A stretch of DNA of 64,000 nt, taken from contig NZ_CP036263.1 of the NCBI RefSeq assembly GCF_007741515.1, positions 3,893,178 to 3,957,177 on the forward strand. The letters run 5' to 3'. Of the stretch, positions 17,877 through 26,772 are shown in pieces; the stretch's first letter is position 1; each line of letters starts with the position of its first letter. A program made the translations under genes and the position numbers. Source of the stretch: Adhaeretor mobilis (GTDB lineage Bacteria; Planctomycetota; Planctomycetia; Pirellulales; Lacipirellulaceae). The notes beneath the pieces are model-generated. The model worked only from the letters and a program-made list of their open reading frames with translations. It had not been told where the DNA came from and did not search any database.

Positions 17877-19181
17877 TCAATTGGCACCGTAGGCGTCGGG
17901 AAATGCATTGCGCAAAAAATCAATTGCCTCGCGATTGATCGTCTTGATTGGTCCCAATGCCCGGCTATCGATGAGTGTTTCCGCTGTGGCTTCCAAGACT
18001 TCTAAGCGATCAAATACATCCAAGAGGCCCTTCCCAGTAATTAATGCCCCATCGTTGGCAAGAATCGCTATTGGACGTTTAGGGGAAACGAGATGTGCCA
18101 GCTCGTGCGGCGATTCAAAGGGTAATTCAAACGGCGCTTGCTGGATATCACGCAATACGAGTAGGCTTTCGGGAAACGCATCGGTCTCAATGGGAACGTC
18201 GCCTAGGCTAAACGCTGACACATTCACTGGGTGGGCATGGGCTATAGCTGAGATACCCGGGTTTGTTTCGTAAATCGCCCGGTGACAAGTGACGGCATCA
18301 CTCGGCTCGCATCGTCCGTAGGCGATGCCGCTTCGTACAGATGTCATGTCGTCGGCATATAAGTCACGCCAATCAACTGCCGCTGGAGTGATCAAGAATG
18401 CCGCGTCGTCGATGCGTACGGAAAGGACGTCGGCGGCGGTGACCAGGAGATTGCGTTCGTATCCCCGCCGAGCGAATTCGCACAGCTCACCCCGCAACTC
18501 TTGCTCGCGAAGCAAAGGCTTTGCCTGTTGCTCCCCTCTCTCCCATGGAATCGCTTCGCCCTGCCTATGCAATTGCTGCTTGTTAAGTGCCTTCGGTTTG
18601 CCTATCGCAGCGGCCCGAATGAGGATTCGCGAGAGCCTCTCCAATGCCTCAAAGCGTCGGTAAGCAATCTCCGGAGTCGCCCCACCTACGACTACACCGT
18701 GATTTTCCAAAACTACGCAATTGGCACCGGCTGCAAAGGCCTGGGCGATTTCTTGCCCCAGTTCGGGCGAACCGGGCATACGAAATTTTGTGAATGCCAC
18801 CTCACCGCACAGCCGATAAACGTGTCGCATCACCCTGGTGTCGGGTGCTTGCTCAACGATGCTGAAAGTAACCAGTGCACTGGGGTGAGCGTGTAACACA
18901 CAGTGAATATCTGGGCGCACTTGGTAGATTGCCTGATGGAAAGGCAACTCAGAAGATGGCTGCCGCTGGCCCTCACCAGCATCGCCATTGTTGCCGATTT
19001 CGACAACATCCTGTGGGCGGAGCTTTCCTTTGTCGAGCCGCGCTGGGCTGATCCAAAGCTTGCCGTTCTCATCAAGGATCGAAACATTGCCGCCAGAGGC
19101 AGTGGTCATTCCACGCTGATAGACGCGTGAAAGTGTTTCCACGATAGCCTCTCGTGGGCCCCTTTTTAATTGACGCGACAA
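17877..19181 (-). CDS. Two-domain class II aldolase/adducin family protein
   Basis: The 434-residue protein carries two class II aldolase domains in tandem. The first (about 1-200) has the SGGNVSI phosphate-loop motif, the zinc motif HAHPSA and the third zinc histidine in ENHGVVVGG. The second (about 225-425) keeps AHAHPVN but reads NDGALITG where the third His should be, and its SGGN motif is not evident, so only the first domain looks catalytically complete. Family members cleave or epimerise sugar phosphates such as fuculose- or ribulose-phosphate. The start is a TTG with GGAGAG upstream. Single-domain members are about 200-250 residues, so this is a fusion or duplication. Confidence 0.88.
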   Translation of the reverse strand: MSRQLKRGPREAIVETLSRVYQRGMTTASGGNVSILDENGKLWISPARLDKGKLRPQDVVEIGNNGDAGEGQRQPSSELPFHQAIYQVRPDIHCVLHAHPSALVTFSIVEQAPDTRVMRHVYRLCGEVAFTKFRMPGSPELGQEIAQAFAAGANCVVLENHGVVVGGATPEIAYRRFEALERLSRILIRAAAIGKPKALNKQQLHRQGEAIPWERGEQQAKPLLREQELRGELCEFARRGYERNLLVTAADVLSVRIDDAAFLITPAAVDWRDLYADDMTSVRSGIAYGRCEPSDAVTCHRAIYETNPGISAIAHAHPVNVSAFSLGDVPIETDAFPESLLVLRDIQQAPFELPFESPHELAHLVSPKRPIAILANDGALITGKGLLDVFDRLEVLEATAETLIDSRALGPIKTINREAIDFLRNAFPDAYGAN

Positions 19182-19307
19182 GCTTCTCTCCTACGGTAGC
19201 TCGAGTGCGAGTCGCTCATCGTTGCTTCCACCCTGCAAAGTGTCTTCTTGTGAGGCTCGAAACAGCAGCGAACCTTTGAGAGGGAAGAGTCACCCAGGCT
19301 CGGGACT

Positions 19308-19733
19308 TCAAGTGCTCGAGGCCTCGTCGCGTGTTTGGTCGCGCTGGGCCTCTGCGCTCGAGTCTACACTGGGTAGCGCGCCGCGGAGCTCCATGTCGTT
19401 ATTGACCATCTCTTCGGCGCCAGCCTTATCGACAACAGCCTCGTCGACCGACGCATCTTCATAGAGCGTGTTCTCGTCCAGCGAGTCGTCTCGGAAGTCG
19501 GGGTGGTACTCTAAACGCGGAGAATCCGGTTCGCTGTTGAACGCTTCTCGGAAATCGTTTTGTACGCCTGTGAGATTACGACGAAGATCGCTAAAAGTCT
19601 TGCCCCACTCTTTCGCCACGTCGGGTAGCCTGCCGCCATAGAGCAGCAGCGCGATCACGCCGATGAGCAACATCTCCGTGGGTCCGGGGCTCCAGAAGGC
19701 GAGAAACGGAAATGTGATCGGGTCAGTGCCCAT
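19308..19733 (-). CDS. Sec-independent translocase TatB/TatA-like protein
   Basis: The 141-residue protein shows the TatA/B layout: an N-terminal membrane helix (TEMLLIGVIALLLYGGRLPD), the FG-type hinge here as YGG, an amphipathic helix (VAKEWGKTFSDLRRNLTGVQ) and an acidic, disordered tail. The long tail and YGGRLPDV hinge suggest a TatB-like partner for the shorter TatA encoded 59 bases upstream. Together with a TatC encoded elsewhere it would export folded proteins such as the Tat-leader proteins in this window. The TatA/TatB distinction is tentative. Confidence 0.88.
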   Translation of the reverse strand: MGTDPITFPFLAFWSPGPTEMLLIGVIALLLYGGRLPDVAKEWGKTFSDLRRNLTGVQNDFREAFNSEPDSPRLEYHPDFRDDSLDENTLYEDASVDEAVVDKAGAEEMVNNDMELRGALPSVDSSAEAQRDQTRDEASST

Positions 19734-19792
19734 AAAACTTGGTCAGCTCAAAATCAAACAGTGCGTTGGAAATCATCGCGGTGGGCAAGTAA

Positions 19793-19972
19793 CTAAGATG
19801 GGGATTCTGTCTTTTCCTCGATCTTCTTGCCCTCATCATCGCTGCTCACGCCCTTCTTGAACTCAGTGATCCCTTCGCCGAGAGAGCGCATCACTGAAGG
19901 AAGACGATTTCCGAACAGGAGCAAAACGATCAAACCAACGATAAACAATTGCAGTGGACCGGGAGTAAACAT
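19793..19972 (-). CDS. tatA: TatA/TatE-like translocase subunit (59 aa)
   Basis: A short gene of 59 codons starts at the ATG at 19972 and ends with TAG at 19793. It begins MFTPGPLQLFIVGLIVLLLF, then GNRLPSVMRSLGEG and a charged tail rich in Lys, Glu and Asp. This is the TatA/E pattern: short N-terminus, one membrane helix, FGNRLP hinge, amphipathic helix. It lies upstream of the TatB-like gene on the same strand and probably shares its transcript. The small size is normal for TatA. It would form the pore component of Tat export. Confidence 0.9.
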   Translation of the reverse strand: MFTPGPLQLFIVGLIVLLLFGNRLPSVMRSLGEGITEFKKGVSSDDEGKKIEEKTESPS

Positions 19973-20193
19973 GGCAAACTCTCACTTCAGGAGGCGGTAA
20001 CGTAGCGGCAAGCCAACTACTGTAGGGCAGCTACGGGTGCGGCCGGACTTGGGCTCTCTTTTTACCTAATTCCCGTACTGGCAATGATTTCGAGTGCAGT
20101 GGATCGCACGCTATTAATTTTACTGTCACTGGGGTGCAAGTCAAACGAGAGAACGTTAGCAACCGTGTTTCCTAGTGTTTGTCTGCCTGAGAA

Positions 20194-22002
20194 TCACCTC
20201 CGACCAGCCCCACCAGCCCGCCAGGGGCGTGCTACTTGCGGGCGAGCGTCTTGCTGCGGCGTTTCACTGACTGGGGCATAGCGGTAGTAGACCTCCAGAC
20301 ATAAGGCGGCCATCGACGTCGTATAAACCCGCCCGCCGTACCCACCCCACACCGTATCGGCTGGCCAACTGCCATCGTTGTTCTGTGAAGTCAACAACTC
20401 CGCTACCAGTGCGTTGTTCCACTTCACCCAGGCCTGACGGTGAGGATGCTCCTCTGGCAAATCAATGGACGCTTGGGCATGGTGCAGGGCAAGCGTGGCG
20501 TAGTACCAGAAGTAGAGATTCTGCTTCCCTCTGCCGGGCAGACTCCTCAGTAACGAATCGGTTGCCTCGGCTGCGGCCGAATCGGCAATGCCGCCTCGAT
20601 AACGTGCTGCTATTGACTGGCGGCAAAAGTACGCCTCAGCGGTCATTGTCCGTGAGGGGCGACTATTGGGTGTATAGGAAGCAAGCCCGCCGTATTGGCC
20701 TCGTCGCACGTGACGTAGGAAACGATCGATGCGTGTCCATGTCGTTTCCGGCACATCGACTCCGGCAAGTTCCGCACTCTTGAGCGCCATGAGTTGCCAC
20801 CCCAACTGGCTCGTATCGCCAGCGTCGCCCGGTCGGTAGCGCCACCCCCCATCCACCGGATGTTGAGCGGCGAGCGAGTAACTCACTGCTCGACTTGCCA
20901 CGGGCAGCAGTGCCTGGTCATCGCTCATGGCGAGTGCTTCATTCACGGCGAATGAAGCCATCGCATGGCAATACATGCGGGCAAAGATTTGTGCGTCGCC
21001 ATGCAACGCACCGTTAGGTGCCTGGACTCGCTTCAGCGAATTGAGTGCGCGATCGATTTGTACCGCGTAGGGTCCTTGTTGATGCGTGTGTCCCGAACCA
21101 AGAAAGGCCAGCAACGCTAGCCCCGTGATGCCTGTATCGCCCTTGAGCCCGGCTCCGTGGCGATTGTGCCCGAGGACAACCTCCTCAGTGCCTGCGCCGT
21201 GCCGCGACGCGTTCCAATGGCCCTCTCGTGATTGGGCACCAGCAAGCCAAGCGAGCGCAGAGCGAACCGCCCTTTCACTTGCTTCGTTACCCCCACCGCG
21301 AGCGAGTGCTTCAGCGCGTTTTTCCTGGGATCGCTGTTGATAGATCTGAGGGCGTGCTTTAGCTCGTTGAACCGGTAGGGTTCGCGGCGTTGACGGCTCT
21401 GGCGAAGTTGTACGTTGCTCTACAGGTTCCTTCGATGTCTGTTCGACGACCGTTTCTTCTGGCGGTGCTGGCTCTGGTTCGTCTTGGGCAACTGCTTCTG
21501 GAGCAGGCTCGGGGGGCGCTAGCAACTGTGGCGATTCAAGCGGTGGGGCAGGGGAGGGTGGGGTGGAAGCCTCAGCCGTTTGTTCAACCGTTTCTTTGAT
21601 TACTTTCTCGATGGTTTCGTCCAGCGCGCTTTCTGCAGGCTCAGTGATTTCCTCGGGCAATGGAATTTCGTCCGGTGCGACCAGGGGCGGATCGGCTGAT
21701 TCCTCAAGCGGCGGAACTTCTGGGTCGGACTCTTCGGGCACCACTTCGGCGGGTTCGGTAATCGTCTCAATGGCTACCGCGATGCGAATGGACTCCTCAG
21801 GGCCCAGCCCTGCGGAGCCAGACACGATACGAATCATCATGGCGAAGCAGGCCAGCAAGACATGGACCCACAGCGAGAGCACCGCACACTTTTTCCAAGC
21901 GCGCACATCACGCCAGCGGGTGCGAAACAACACGACCAGCGTCACCGTGATCGCGCCAAGCACAACCCACAGAGCCATCCAGATTGTGAAGTAGCCGACC
22001 AA
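20194..22002 (-). CDS. Membrane-anchored proline/glutamate-rich protein with alpha/alpha-toroid (squalene cyclase-like) domain
   Basis: The 602-residue protein has two N-terminal membrane segments (about 5-26 and 40-60). A low-complexity region rich in Pro, Glu, Ala and Ser follows (about 75-215), like the envelope-spanning part of TonB or TolA. The C-terminal domain (about 235-580) has helical repeats of the prenyltransferase/squalene-cyclase toroid type (HPVDGGWRYRPGDAGDTSQL, NNDGSWPADTVWGG). The catalytic DxDD motif of real cyclases is not seen, so it is probably a structural or binding domain. It follows TolR-like, TolQ-like and TPR genes on the same strand, so it may be the energised effector of that proton-channel complex. 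Function unknown. Confidence 0.78.
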   Translation of the reverse strand: MVGYFTIWMALWVVLGAITVTLVVLFRTRWRDVRAWKKCAVLSLWVHVLLACFAMMIRIVSGSAGLGPEESIRIAVAIETITEPAEVVPEESDPEVPPLEESADPPLVAPDEIPLPEEITEPAESALDETIEKVIKETVEQTAEASTPPSPAPPLESPQLLAPPEPAPEAVAQDEPEPAPPEETVVEQTSKEPVEQRTTSPEPSTPRTLPVQRAKARPQIYQQRSQEKRAEALARGGGNEASERAVRSALAWLAGAQSREGHWNASRHGAGTEEVVLGHNRHGAGLKGDTGITGLALLAFLGSGHTHQQGPYAVQIDRALNSLKRVQAPNGALHGDAQIFARMYCHAMASFAVNEALAMSDDQALLPVASRAVSYSLAAQHPVDGGWRYRPGDAGDTSQLGWQLMALKSAELAGVDVPETTWTRIDRFLRHVRRGQYGGLASYTPNSRPSRTMTAEAYFCRQSIAARYRGGIADSAAAEATDSLLRSLPGRGKQNLYFWYYATLALHHAQASIDLPEEHPHRQAWVKWNNALVAELLTSQNNDGSWPADTVWGGYGGRVYTTSMAALCLEVYYRYAPVSETPQQDARPQVARPWRAGGAGRR

Positions 22003-22098
22003 AGGCTCGTTCCTGTGCTGTTCAATACCAATAGCATCACGTTACAATCACCGCGGCGTAACGTGATAGGTTAATGGCGAAGGGTTTCCAAAATGCTG

Positions 22099-22527
22099 CT
22101 AGCGTGTTGTCGTCGTCCCAGCCGCAAGACGCACGCTTACGTTGAGTTGGGTGATCCGCGCCTCTTTACAGGCCGCCATGGCCTGAGCGATGTAGCGGTA
22201 CTCGCACGAGCCGTCGCCGCGAATAACCACTGCCAGGGCTGCGTATTCCTCCCGAGCCGCAGCAAGTTGACGGGTAAGCTGTTCGGGCTGGACTTCCTCG
22301 CCATCGAGTGTGATCTGACCGCTGGAGAGAACAACTACCTGACGCGCATCAGGCTTTGCCGTCAGCGTGCTCGCCTGAGCAACTTCGGGGAGCTGCAATT
22401 CGATATCGCGTTCTAACTCCGTGAATTTCGTGGCCACCATGAAGAACACAATCAGCAAGAACACCACGTCGATCATCGACGTGAGGTTGATCTGCGGCTG
22501 CTCATCATGTTGCGTTTTTAAGGGCAT
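22099..22527 (-). CDS. ExbD/TolR-family biopolymer transport protein
   Basis: The 142-residue protein has the ExbD/TolR layout: a short cytoplasmic N-terminus, one membrane helix with the conserved proton-path Asp (NLTSMIDVVFLLIVFFMVAT), and a periplasmic domain ending in the family pattern YRYIAQAMAACKEARITQLN. With the TolQ-like gene 193 bases upstream it would form a proton-driven motor in the inner membrane. The motor should energise a periplasm-spanning partner; the Pro/Glu-rich toroid protein encoded 96 bases downstream is the candidate. Whether this is ExbBD, TolQR or a separate planctomycete version cannot be decided by sequence alone. Confidence 0.93.
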   Translation of the reverse strand: MPLKTQHDEQPQINLTSMIDVVFLLIVFFMVATKFTELERDIELQLPEVAQASTLTAKPDARQVVVLSSGQITLDGEEVQPEQLTRQLAAAREEYAALAVVIRGDGSCEYRYIAQAMAACKEARITQLNVSVRLAAGTTTTR

Positions 22528-22558
22528 CGAATTTCTAAACTAGGTTTCAAAAATAGCC

Positions 22559-22575
22559 GCGGGCTCACAGCCCGC
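22559..22575. repeat. Short perfect hairpin GCGGGCT-CAC-AGCCCGC
   Basis: A 7-bp perfect inverted repeat with a 3-base loop lies in the gap between the TolQ-like and TolR-like genes. No T-run follows on the minus strand, so it is more likely a processing or attenuation hairpin, or a dispersed palindrome, than a terminator. Confidence 0.5.
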
Positions 22576-22656
22576 CGGAAAATTGCTGGTGAGGATTCCT
22601 ACCGAATCCGTTTTCAATTTTGGTTTGACGATTCACTGCCCGTGTGGCTTGCATCG

Positions 22657-22670
22657 CGGTGCTAGCACCG
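22657..22670. repeat. 14-bp palindrome CGGTGCTAGCACCG
   Basis: A perfect palindrome lies in the same TolQ-TolR gap, about 80 bases from the hairpin at 22559. It could be a small operator or part of a dispersed intergenic repeat family. Confidence 0.5.
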
Positions 22671-22720
22671 TGGCGCAATGTAGGATGTGAGTGCTTCGCT
22701 TTCTTCTGATGCTCTAGTTT

Positions 22721-23524
22721 TTAAGCTGCTTTCTTCTTCACCGCACTCGTACGTTTAGGTCGGTTCTTACGATCTTCCACTCCTTCAGCCGAAATCAGGT
22801 TCACCAGTTGCTGCCCCTTGCGATCGATCTCCATGGTGAGCATGTCCACGCGTCCCACAAAGAACAGGTACAGAATCAAGGCAGGAATCGCTACGAACAA
22901 GCCGGCAGCGGTCGAGAGCAATGCACCACTAATACCGCCGGCAAGCAATTCGGGCCGCCCCATGGCTGAGCTGCCGGCAATTGCGTTGAACGCTTCCATC
23001 ATGCCCCACACAGTTCCCAGTAGTCCCATTAACGGGCAAACGGTGGCCACTCCGTTGATAACTCTCAGGAATCGCCGCATTTGGTTCGTGGCGCGTTCTC
23101 CTTCGTCGAGTACCGCCTGCTCGACTTCCACAGCCGGTTTGCCCCACTTGCGAACGGCCGATTCGAAGACCTCAGCGATGAGGCTTCGATTTTCTCGGCA
23201 ACGCCTGAGTGCTTCTTCGCGCCCCAGGGCGTCTTCCTCGATTTGCAGTAAGAATCTCTCTACAAACAAACGCGGCGAAACGCGGCTGCGGCGCAAGCTC
23301 ATGAGCCTTTCAAAAACGGCAAGCAGGAGCACGAACGAACAGACGGCAATCGGAATGAGCAACGGTCCGCCCGCGAGTAGCATTTCCCATAGGCTCGTAG
23401 TGGGAATTGCTTCGGCAGCTGCGTTGGCTTGTTCTTGCGCTAAGGCGGTGGCCGGTGGTAGCAGGGCTAGTGCGGCAAAACCACAAGCGTAGCGGAATAT
23501 CGGTTTGGTATTGGGAACGTTCAT
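22721..23524 (-). CDS. MotA/TolQ/ExbB-family proton channel protein
   Basis: The 267-residue protein starts with a probable signal segment (ACGFAALALLPPATALAQ), then has three membrane helices. One is near residue 50-70 (GGPLLIPIAVCSFVLLLAVF); two are in the conserved ExbB/TolQ core (VATVCPLMGLLGTVWGMMEA and SGALLSTAAGLFVAIPALIL). The core motifs place it firmly in the proton-channel family that pairs with the ExbD/TolR protein. The C-terminus is basic. It begins 15 bases after the stop of the TPR gene, so the two are probably co-transcribed. That TPR protein may be part of the same envelope complex. Confidence 0.93.
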   Translation of the reverse strand: MNVPNTKPIFRYACGFAALALLPPATALAQEQANAAAEAIPTTSLWEMLLAGGPLLIPIAVCSFVLLLAVFERLMSLRRSRVSPRLFVERFLLQIEEDALGREEALRRCRENRSLIAEVFESAVRKWGKPAVEVEQAVLDEGERATNQMRRFLRVINGVATVCPLMGLLGTVWGMMEAFNAIAGSSAMGRPELLAGGISGALLSTAAGLFVAIPALILYLFFVGRVDMLTMEIDRKGQQLVNLISAEGVEDRKNRPKRTSAVKKKAA

Positions 23525-23539
23525 GTTGTTCTCGCGATT

Positions 23540-25957
23540 CTATTTCTTGCTCAAGTGCTGCTGAGTCCAGCGGAGTCGTGCGGCTAGCTCGTCGCTTGCT
23601 GTGACTTGCGAATCCTTGGCGAGCGTTTCCTGGTAGAAACTCTGGGCGAGTTCCCATTCTTCGAGCAGTTCACAACACTTACCCGCTTGCAGAGCGGCAC
23701 GCACGCGCCACTGGGGGTAGCGGTGCTTGTCGATGACCTTTTTGTAAGCGGCTTTTGCGTTGGTGTAGTTTTCCTGATGAAAGTACGTCTCGCCGATCAT
23801 CCACTGAGCGCGAGCGGCGGTCTCCGAGTCGAGCGCCATGGGGTTGTTGATCGCTTTGCGATAAGCTGCTCGGGCGTCGCTCATCCCCCCCCGGCCGGCC
23901 AGGGCCCGGCCGCGCAGGTAATCTGCTTCGTGAATGAGGGCAAACTCCGGATGCTGCTCTTCAAAGTCTTCAAGCAACGAGAGCACACGTTGCCATCGTG
24001 CCTTGCGAGCAGCCAATTGTGCGAGCCGCAGCGGCGCCATCGCCGCCCAAGCCGCGTTGAAACTGTGGGCGCGTCGATCAACGATTTGGAAGGCCGCCTC
24101 GGCTGCCTCGTCGTTGCCTAGCCGGAACTCACTCTCGGCAAGCCAAAACTCTGCTGCGAGGCGAAGCGGACCCTCGGCGATTTGTTCCAATTGCCTAGCA
24201 GAGCGCTCTCGCACCACTGCCCAATCTTCTGACTCCGCAGCTAACTTGATGGATAGTGCCAATGCGTGTTGATGTAGTTCTCCGGCTCGCAGATTGTCGC
24301 TCAGTTGGCTTCCCTGTGCTTGCGAATGGGTAATCAACTCGTTGATCCAGGCTTCTGCCTTCGAGGCTTTACCCGTCTCGGCGGCAAGCGTTGCGAGTCG
24401 GAAGCGAGCTTCCTGCGCCGCAAGCGAGCCTGGGAAATCTTCGCTCACGGTCTTGTAGCGACCGGAGGCATCTTCCGATTGACCAGACTGCTCATCGAGT
24501 CTTGCAAGAGCCAACTGCGCGTCGGCAACTCGGCGATTTGTCGCGCCGCCGGCAACAACTTGCTCGTAGCAGTCTCGGGCATCGGCAATCATGCCCATCT
24601 GAGAAAGTAAGTTCCCCTGCTGCCAAGCAACTTCTCCGAAGGCCGTCCCGGGCGGTTGACTTTGCGCCTCAAGTTGGCGATACGCAGCCAAGGCAGCTCC
24701 GTGCCGCCCGTCGCGTTGGTGCTTGATTGCTTCCATGTAGAGATGTGCTCGCTCGCTGTGTTGTTGAGCAAGTTGCGAAGAAGCGTAGGGACTGTCAGGA
24801 AATTGCTCCCTCAACTGATTTGTCCGCCGTGCCGCGGCAACCAGATCACCCTCGCTGGCAGCCATTTGTGAGAGTGACCACAACGCATCGTCGGCCCAGG
24901 GGCTTTGGGAGTCTACCTGGAGTAGTCTTTCCAACCACACACTGGCCGCTGCCAAGTCGTTCTCTCGACGCGAACACTCCCCGGCGTAGTAAAGCACATG
25001 GGTGCGCTGCGGAAGGAGATCGGCAACCTCTGCGAATTTCTTGCTCGCCAGCTCCCAATCTTCCAATGCGTAGTCGGCCATAGCCTGCAGGAGGAGCATT
25101 TCCGGGTCGGAAGCTATTTTTGCATTCGTTTGGGAGGGCAGCCGGCGAATCGCTTGGTAGTCTTCCAACTTCCAGTGCGCCCAACCAGCGACTAGCGTCG
25201 CTTGGCGAGTTTCTTCAGCATTGGGAAAGCGGCGCGTAAGTTTCTCCTGTGCCTCGATGGCTAAGCGATAGTCTTGGGCTAGAAAATGAGCTCGTGCGAC
25301 CAGCAATAGGGCGTTACAGGCCAGAGGTTCTCGCTGGAGTTCTATAACGTGATTTGCGGATGCGATAGCAGCATCAAATTGCCCCAACTCAAGCAGGGCC
25401 CTCGCCAGCTCAACTTGCGCCTTCGAGCGCAACGCGCTGGTGGGGAATTCCTCAACTAGTCTGTGATAGACAGCTACTGCTGTTCGCCAGTTTGCCTCGC
25501 TGCTAGCGATTTCGCCCTGTAACAGCAATGCGTAGGGCTCGTAGTGGGATTCTTGTTCGCTACGTAGAAATTGAGAGAGCCTTTGCTTGGCACGGGCCGG
25601 GTCCTCTGCTCGCCAAGCGGCCTCAGCCGATCTGAAGAGTGCGTAGGAGAAATAAGGTTGGCTTACTTCCGATGCGATCAGCCGGTTGTAGCGAGCTTCG
25701 GCCTCTGCGAATTTGCCTAGCTTAGTTTCCACTTCAGCCGCGAAGAACTGAGCGGCTGCACTTTCTACAGGGCCAAGTGGCTCTTGCAGGCAGCCCTCAA
25801 ACGCGAGGAGCGATTCTTGCCATTGGCCAGCTACGTAGGCTGAGCGAGCTTGCTCAAACTTCGTGTTATCGACCTCTGTGGCCAGGCCCACCGAACTGGC
25901 GCACAAATCCACGCAAGCATAGACTAGCAATAGTCTCAGGTGATGCGTATATGGCAT
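23540..25957 (-). CDS. Exported tetratricopeptide-repeat protein
   Basis: The chosen ATG at 25957 gives 805 residues with a signal peptide (LRLLLVYACVDLCASSVGLA); an upstream GTG would add ten residues. The whole length is TPR-like helical repeats with typical positions, for example QFFAAEVETKLGKFAEAEAR and DADYL-type YLRGRALAGRGGMSDARAAY, about twenty in all. Such proteins form solenoid scaffolds; the signal peptide places it in the periplasm. It is followed after 15 bases by the TolQ-like gene, then TolR-like and the Pro/Glu-rich toroid protein. By analogy with YbgF/CpoB next to TolQRA, it may coordinate the motor with the envelope. That role is an inference. Confidence 0.87.
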   Translation of the reverse strand: MPYTHHLRLLLVYACVDLCASSVGLATEVDNTKFEQARSAYVAGQWQESLLAFEGCLQEPLGPVESAAAQFFAAEVETKLGKFAEAEARYNRLIASEVSQPYFSYALFRSAEAAWRAEDPARAKQRLSQFLRSEQESHYEPYALLLQGEIASSEANWRTAVAVYHRLVEEFPTSALRSKAQVELARALLELGQFDAAIASANHVIELQREPLACNALLLVARAHFLAQDYRLAIEAQEKLTRRFPNAEETRQATLVAGWAHWKLEDYQAIRRLPSQTNAKIASDPEMLLLQAMADYALEDWELASKKFAEVADLLPQRTHVLYYAGECSRRENDLAAASVWLERLLQVDSQSPWADDALWSLSQMAASEGDLVAAARRTNQLREQFPDSPYASSQLAQQHSERAHLYMEAIKHQRDGRHGAALAAYRQLEAQSQPPGTAFGEVAWQQGNLLSQMGMIADARDCYEQVVAGGATNRRVADAQLALARLDEQSGQSEDASGRYKTVSEDFPGSLAAQEARFRLATLAAETGKASKAEAWINELITHSQAQGSQLSDNLRAGELHQHALALSIKLAAESEDWAVVRERSARQLEQIAEGPLRLAAEFWLAESEFRLGNDEAAEAAFQIVDRRAHSFNAAWAAMAPLRLAQLAARKARWQRVLSLLEDFEEQHPEFALIHEADYLRGRALAGRGGMSDARAAYRKAINNPMALDSETAARAQWMIGETYFHQENYTNAKAAYKKVIDKHRYPQWRVRAALQAGKCCELLEEWELAQSFYQETLAKDSQVTASDELAARLRWTQQHLSKK

Positions 25958-25994
25958 GGTGGTCGCCGCCGTGGGCTTCAATAACACAGAATAA

Positions 25995-26030
25995 GCTTGC
26001 TGAAACTTCCAATGAGAAGTCTCAGCAAGC
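25995..26030 (-). terminator. Probable terminator after the lipoprotein gene
   Basis: GCTTGCTGA and TCAGCAAGC form a stem, extended by a second pairing ACTTC/GAAGT inside it. It lies about 150 bases beyond the lipoprotein stop on the minus strand and is followed there by TTATTCTGT. The T-run is weak, so confidence is moderate. Confidence 0.5.
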
Positions 26031-26175
26031 CGTTCAATTTTCCGGTTTGCACTACCTCAGCTGAGGTTGCTGCCGTTGAAGCAACTCCCGAGCCACCTGA
26101 GCAGTTCAATATTCGTGCGAAGCGTAGCTCGCGGGCTCGTGCCAGTGTAGCTCGCACGGTGAACTCGATTACTCA

Positions 26176-26772
26176 CTAGTAGGGACCGGAAGCACCCGAA
26201 TCGACATTGCCTACCATGTGAAGATGGTTATGGTCGACGTAGATCACCTCGCGGGCGTCCTCGTCTCGCAGCGTGTGCGGAACAGGCCAGCCGATGCGGC
26301 GAACGTCTTCGTAATAGACGGTGCATTTGTAATGAGCATGGTGTTGCTGAGCAGGACCGATCATCGGATAAACGCGTGGCGGATCGATGTAGTCGGCAAT
26401 CTTTTCCTTGACGATGCGTACGTCGTTACGTTGACGTTCCCACAAGAAGGGAATGCCACCCTCTACGGGCTGAGCCTTTTCCAAGGCACGCATGACTTCA
26501 TCGTCCGAAGGCGGATCTAAAGCGATGATTGTGCCGGAAGTGAGCGGGCCTAGGATCGGTGCCCGATCGTAGCGTTCATGCTCCCAAAAGGCATCTTCCT
26601 TTTGTTTTTGGAAGTAAGGGCTGACTGGCGTCGGAAGCGCGAGCAATCCGATATTAGGCCCAAATTGAGTTAGGCCCCAGAAGCAACCGGTGTTGCTCAG
26701 GCAGGCGAGTACTAGCGCTGCCGCTAGCGATTTTTGAGTAAGCAGTGAAAAGCGTTTTGTGCTGTCCATCAA
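26176..26772 (-). CDS. Hypothetical lipoprotein
   Basis: The 198-residue protein has a basic N-terminus, a hydrophobic segment (SLAAALVLACL) and a lipobox ending SNTGC, so it is probably lipid-anchored. The rest has no domain I recognise. It is rich in Pro, His and aromatic residues, with a histidine cluster (IGPAQQHHAHYKC) and a conserved-looking HxH tail (VDHNHLHMVG) that could bind metal. It lies upstream of the TPR/TolQ/TolR group, separated from it by a likely terminator, so it is probably a separate transcript. Function unknown. Confidence 0.75.
   Translation of the reverse strand: MMDSTKRFSLLTQKSLAAALVLACLSNTGCFWGLTQFGPNIGLLALPTPVSPYFQKQKEDAFWEHERYDRAPILGPLTSGTIIALDPPSDDEVMRALEKAQPVEGGIPFLWERQRNDVRIVKEKIADYIDPPRVYPMIGPAQQHHAHYKCTVYYEDVRRIGWPVPHTLRDEDAREVIYVDHNHLHMVGNVDSGASGPY

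Noticed and set aside
20194..22002. Protein considered as a true squalene-hopene cyclase
   Set aside because: It lacks the DxDD catalytic motif, has only part of the toroid length and carries membrane helices plus a Pro/Glu spacer.
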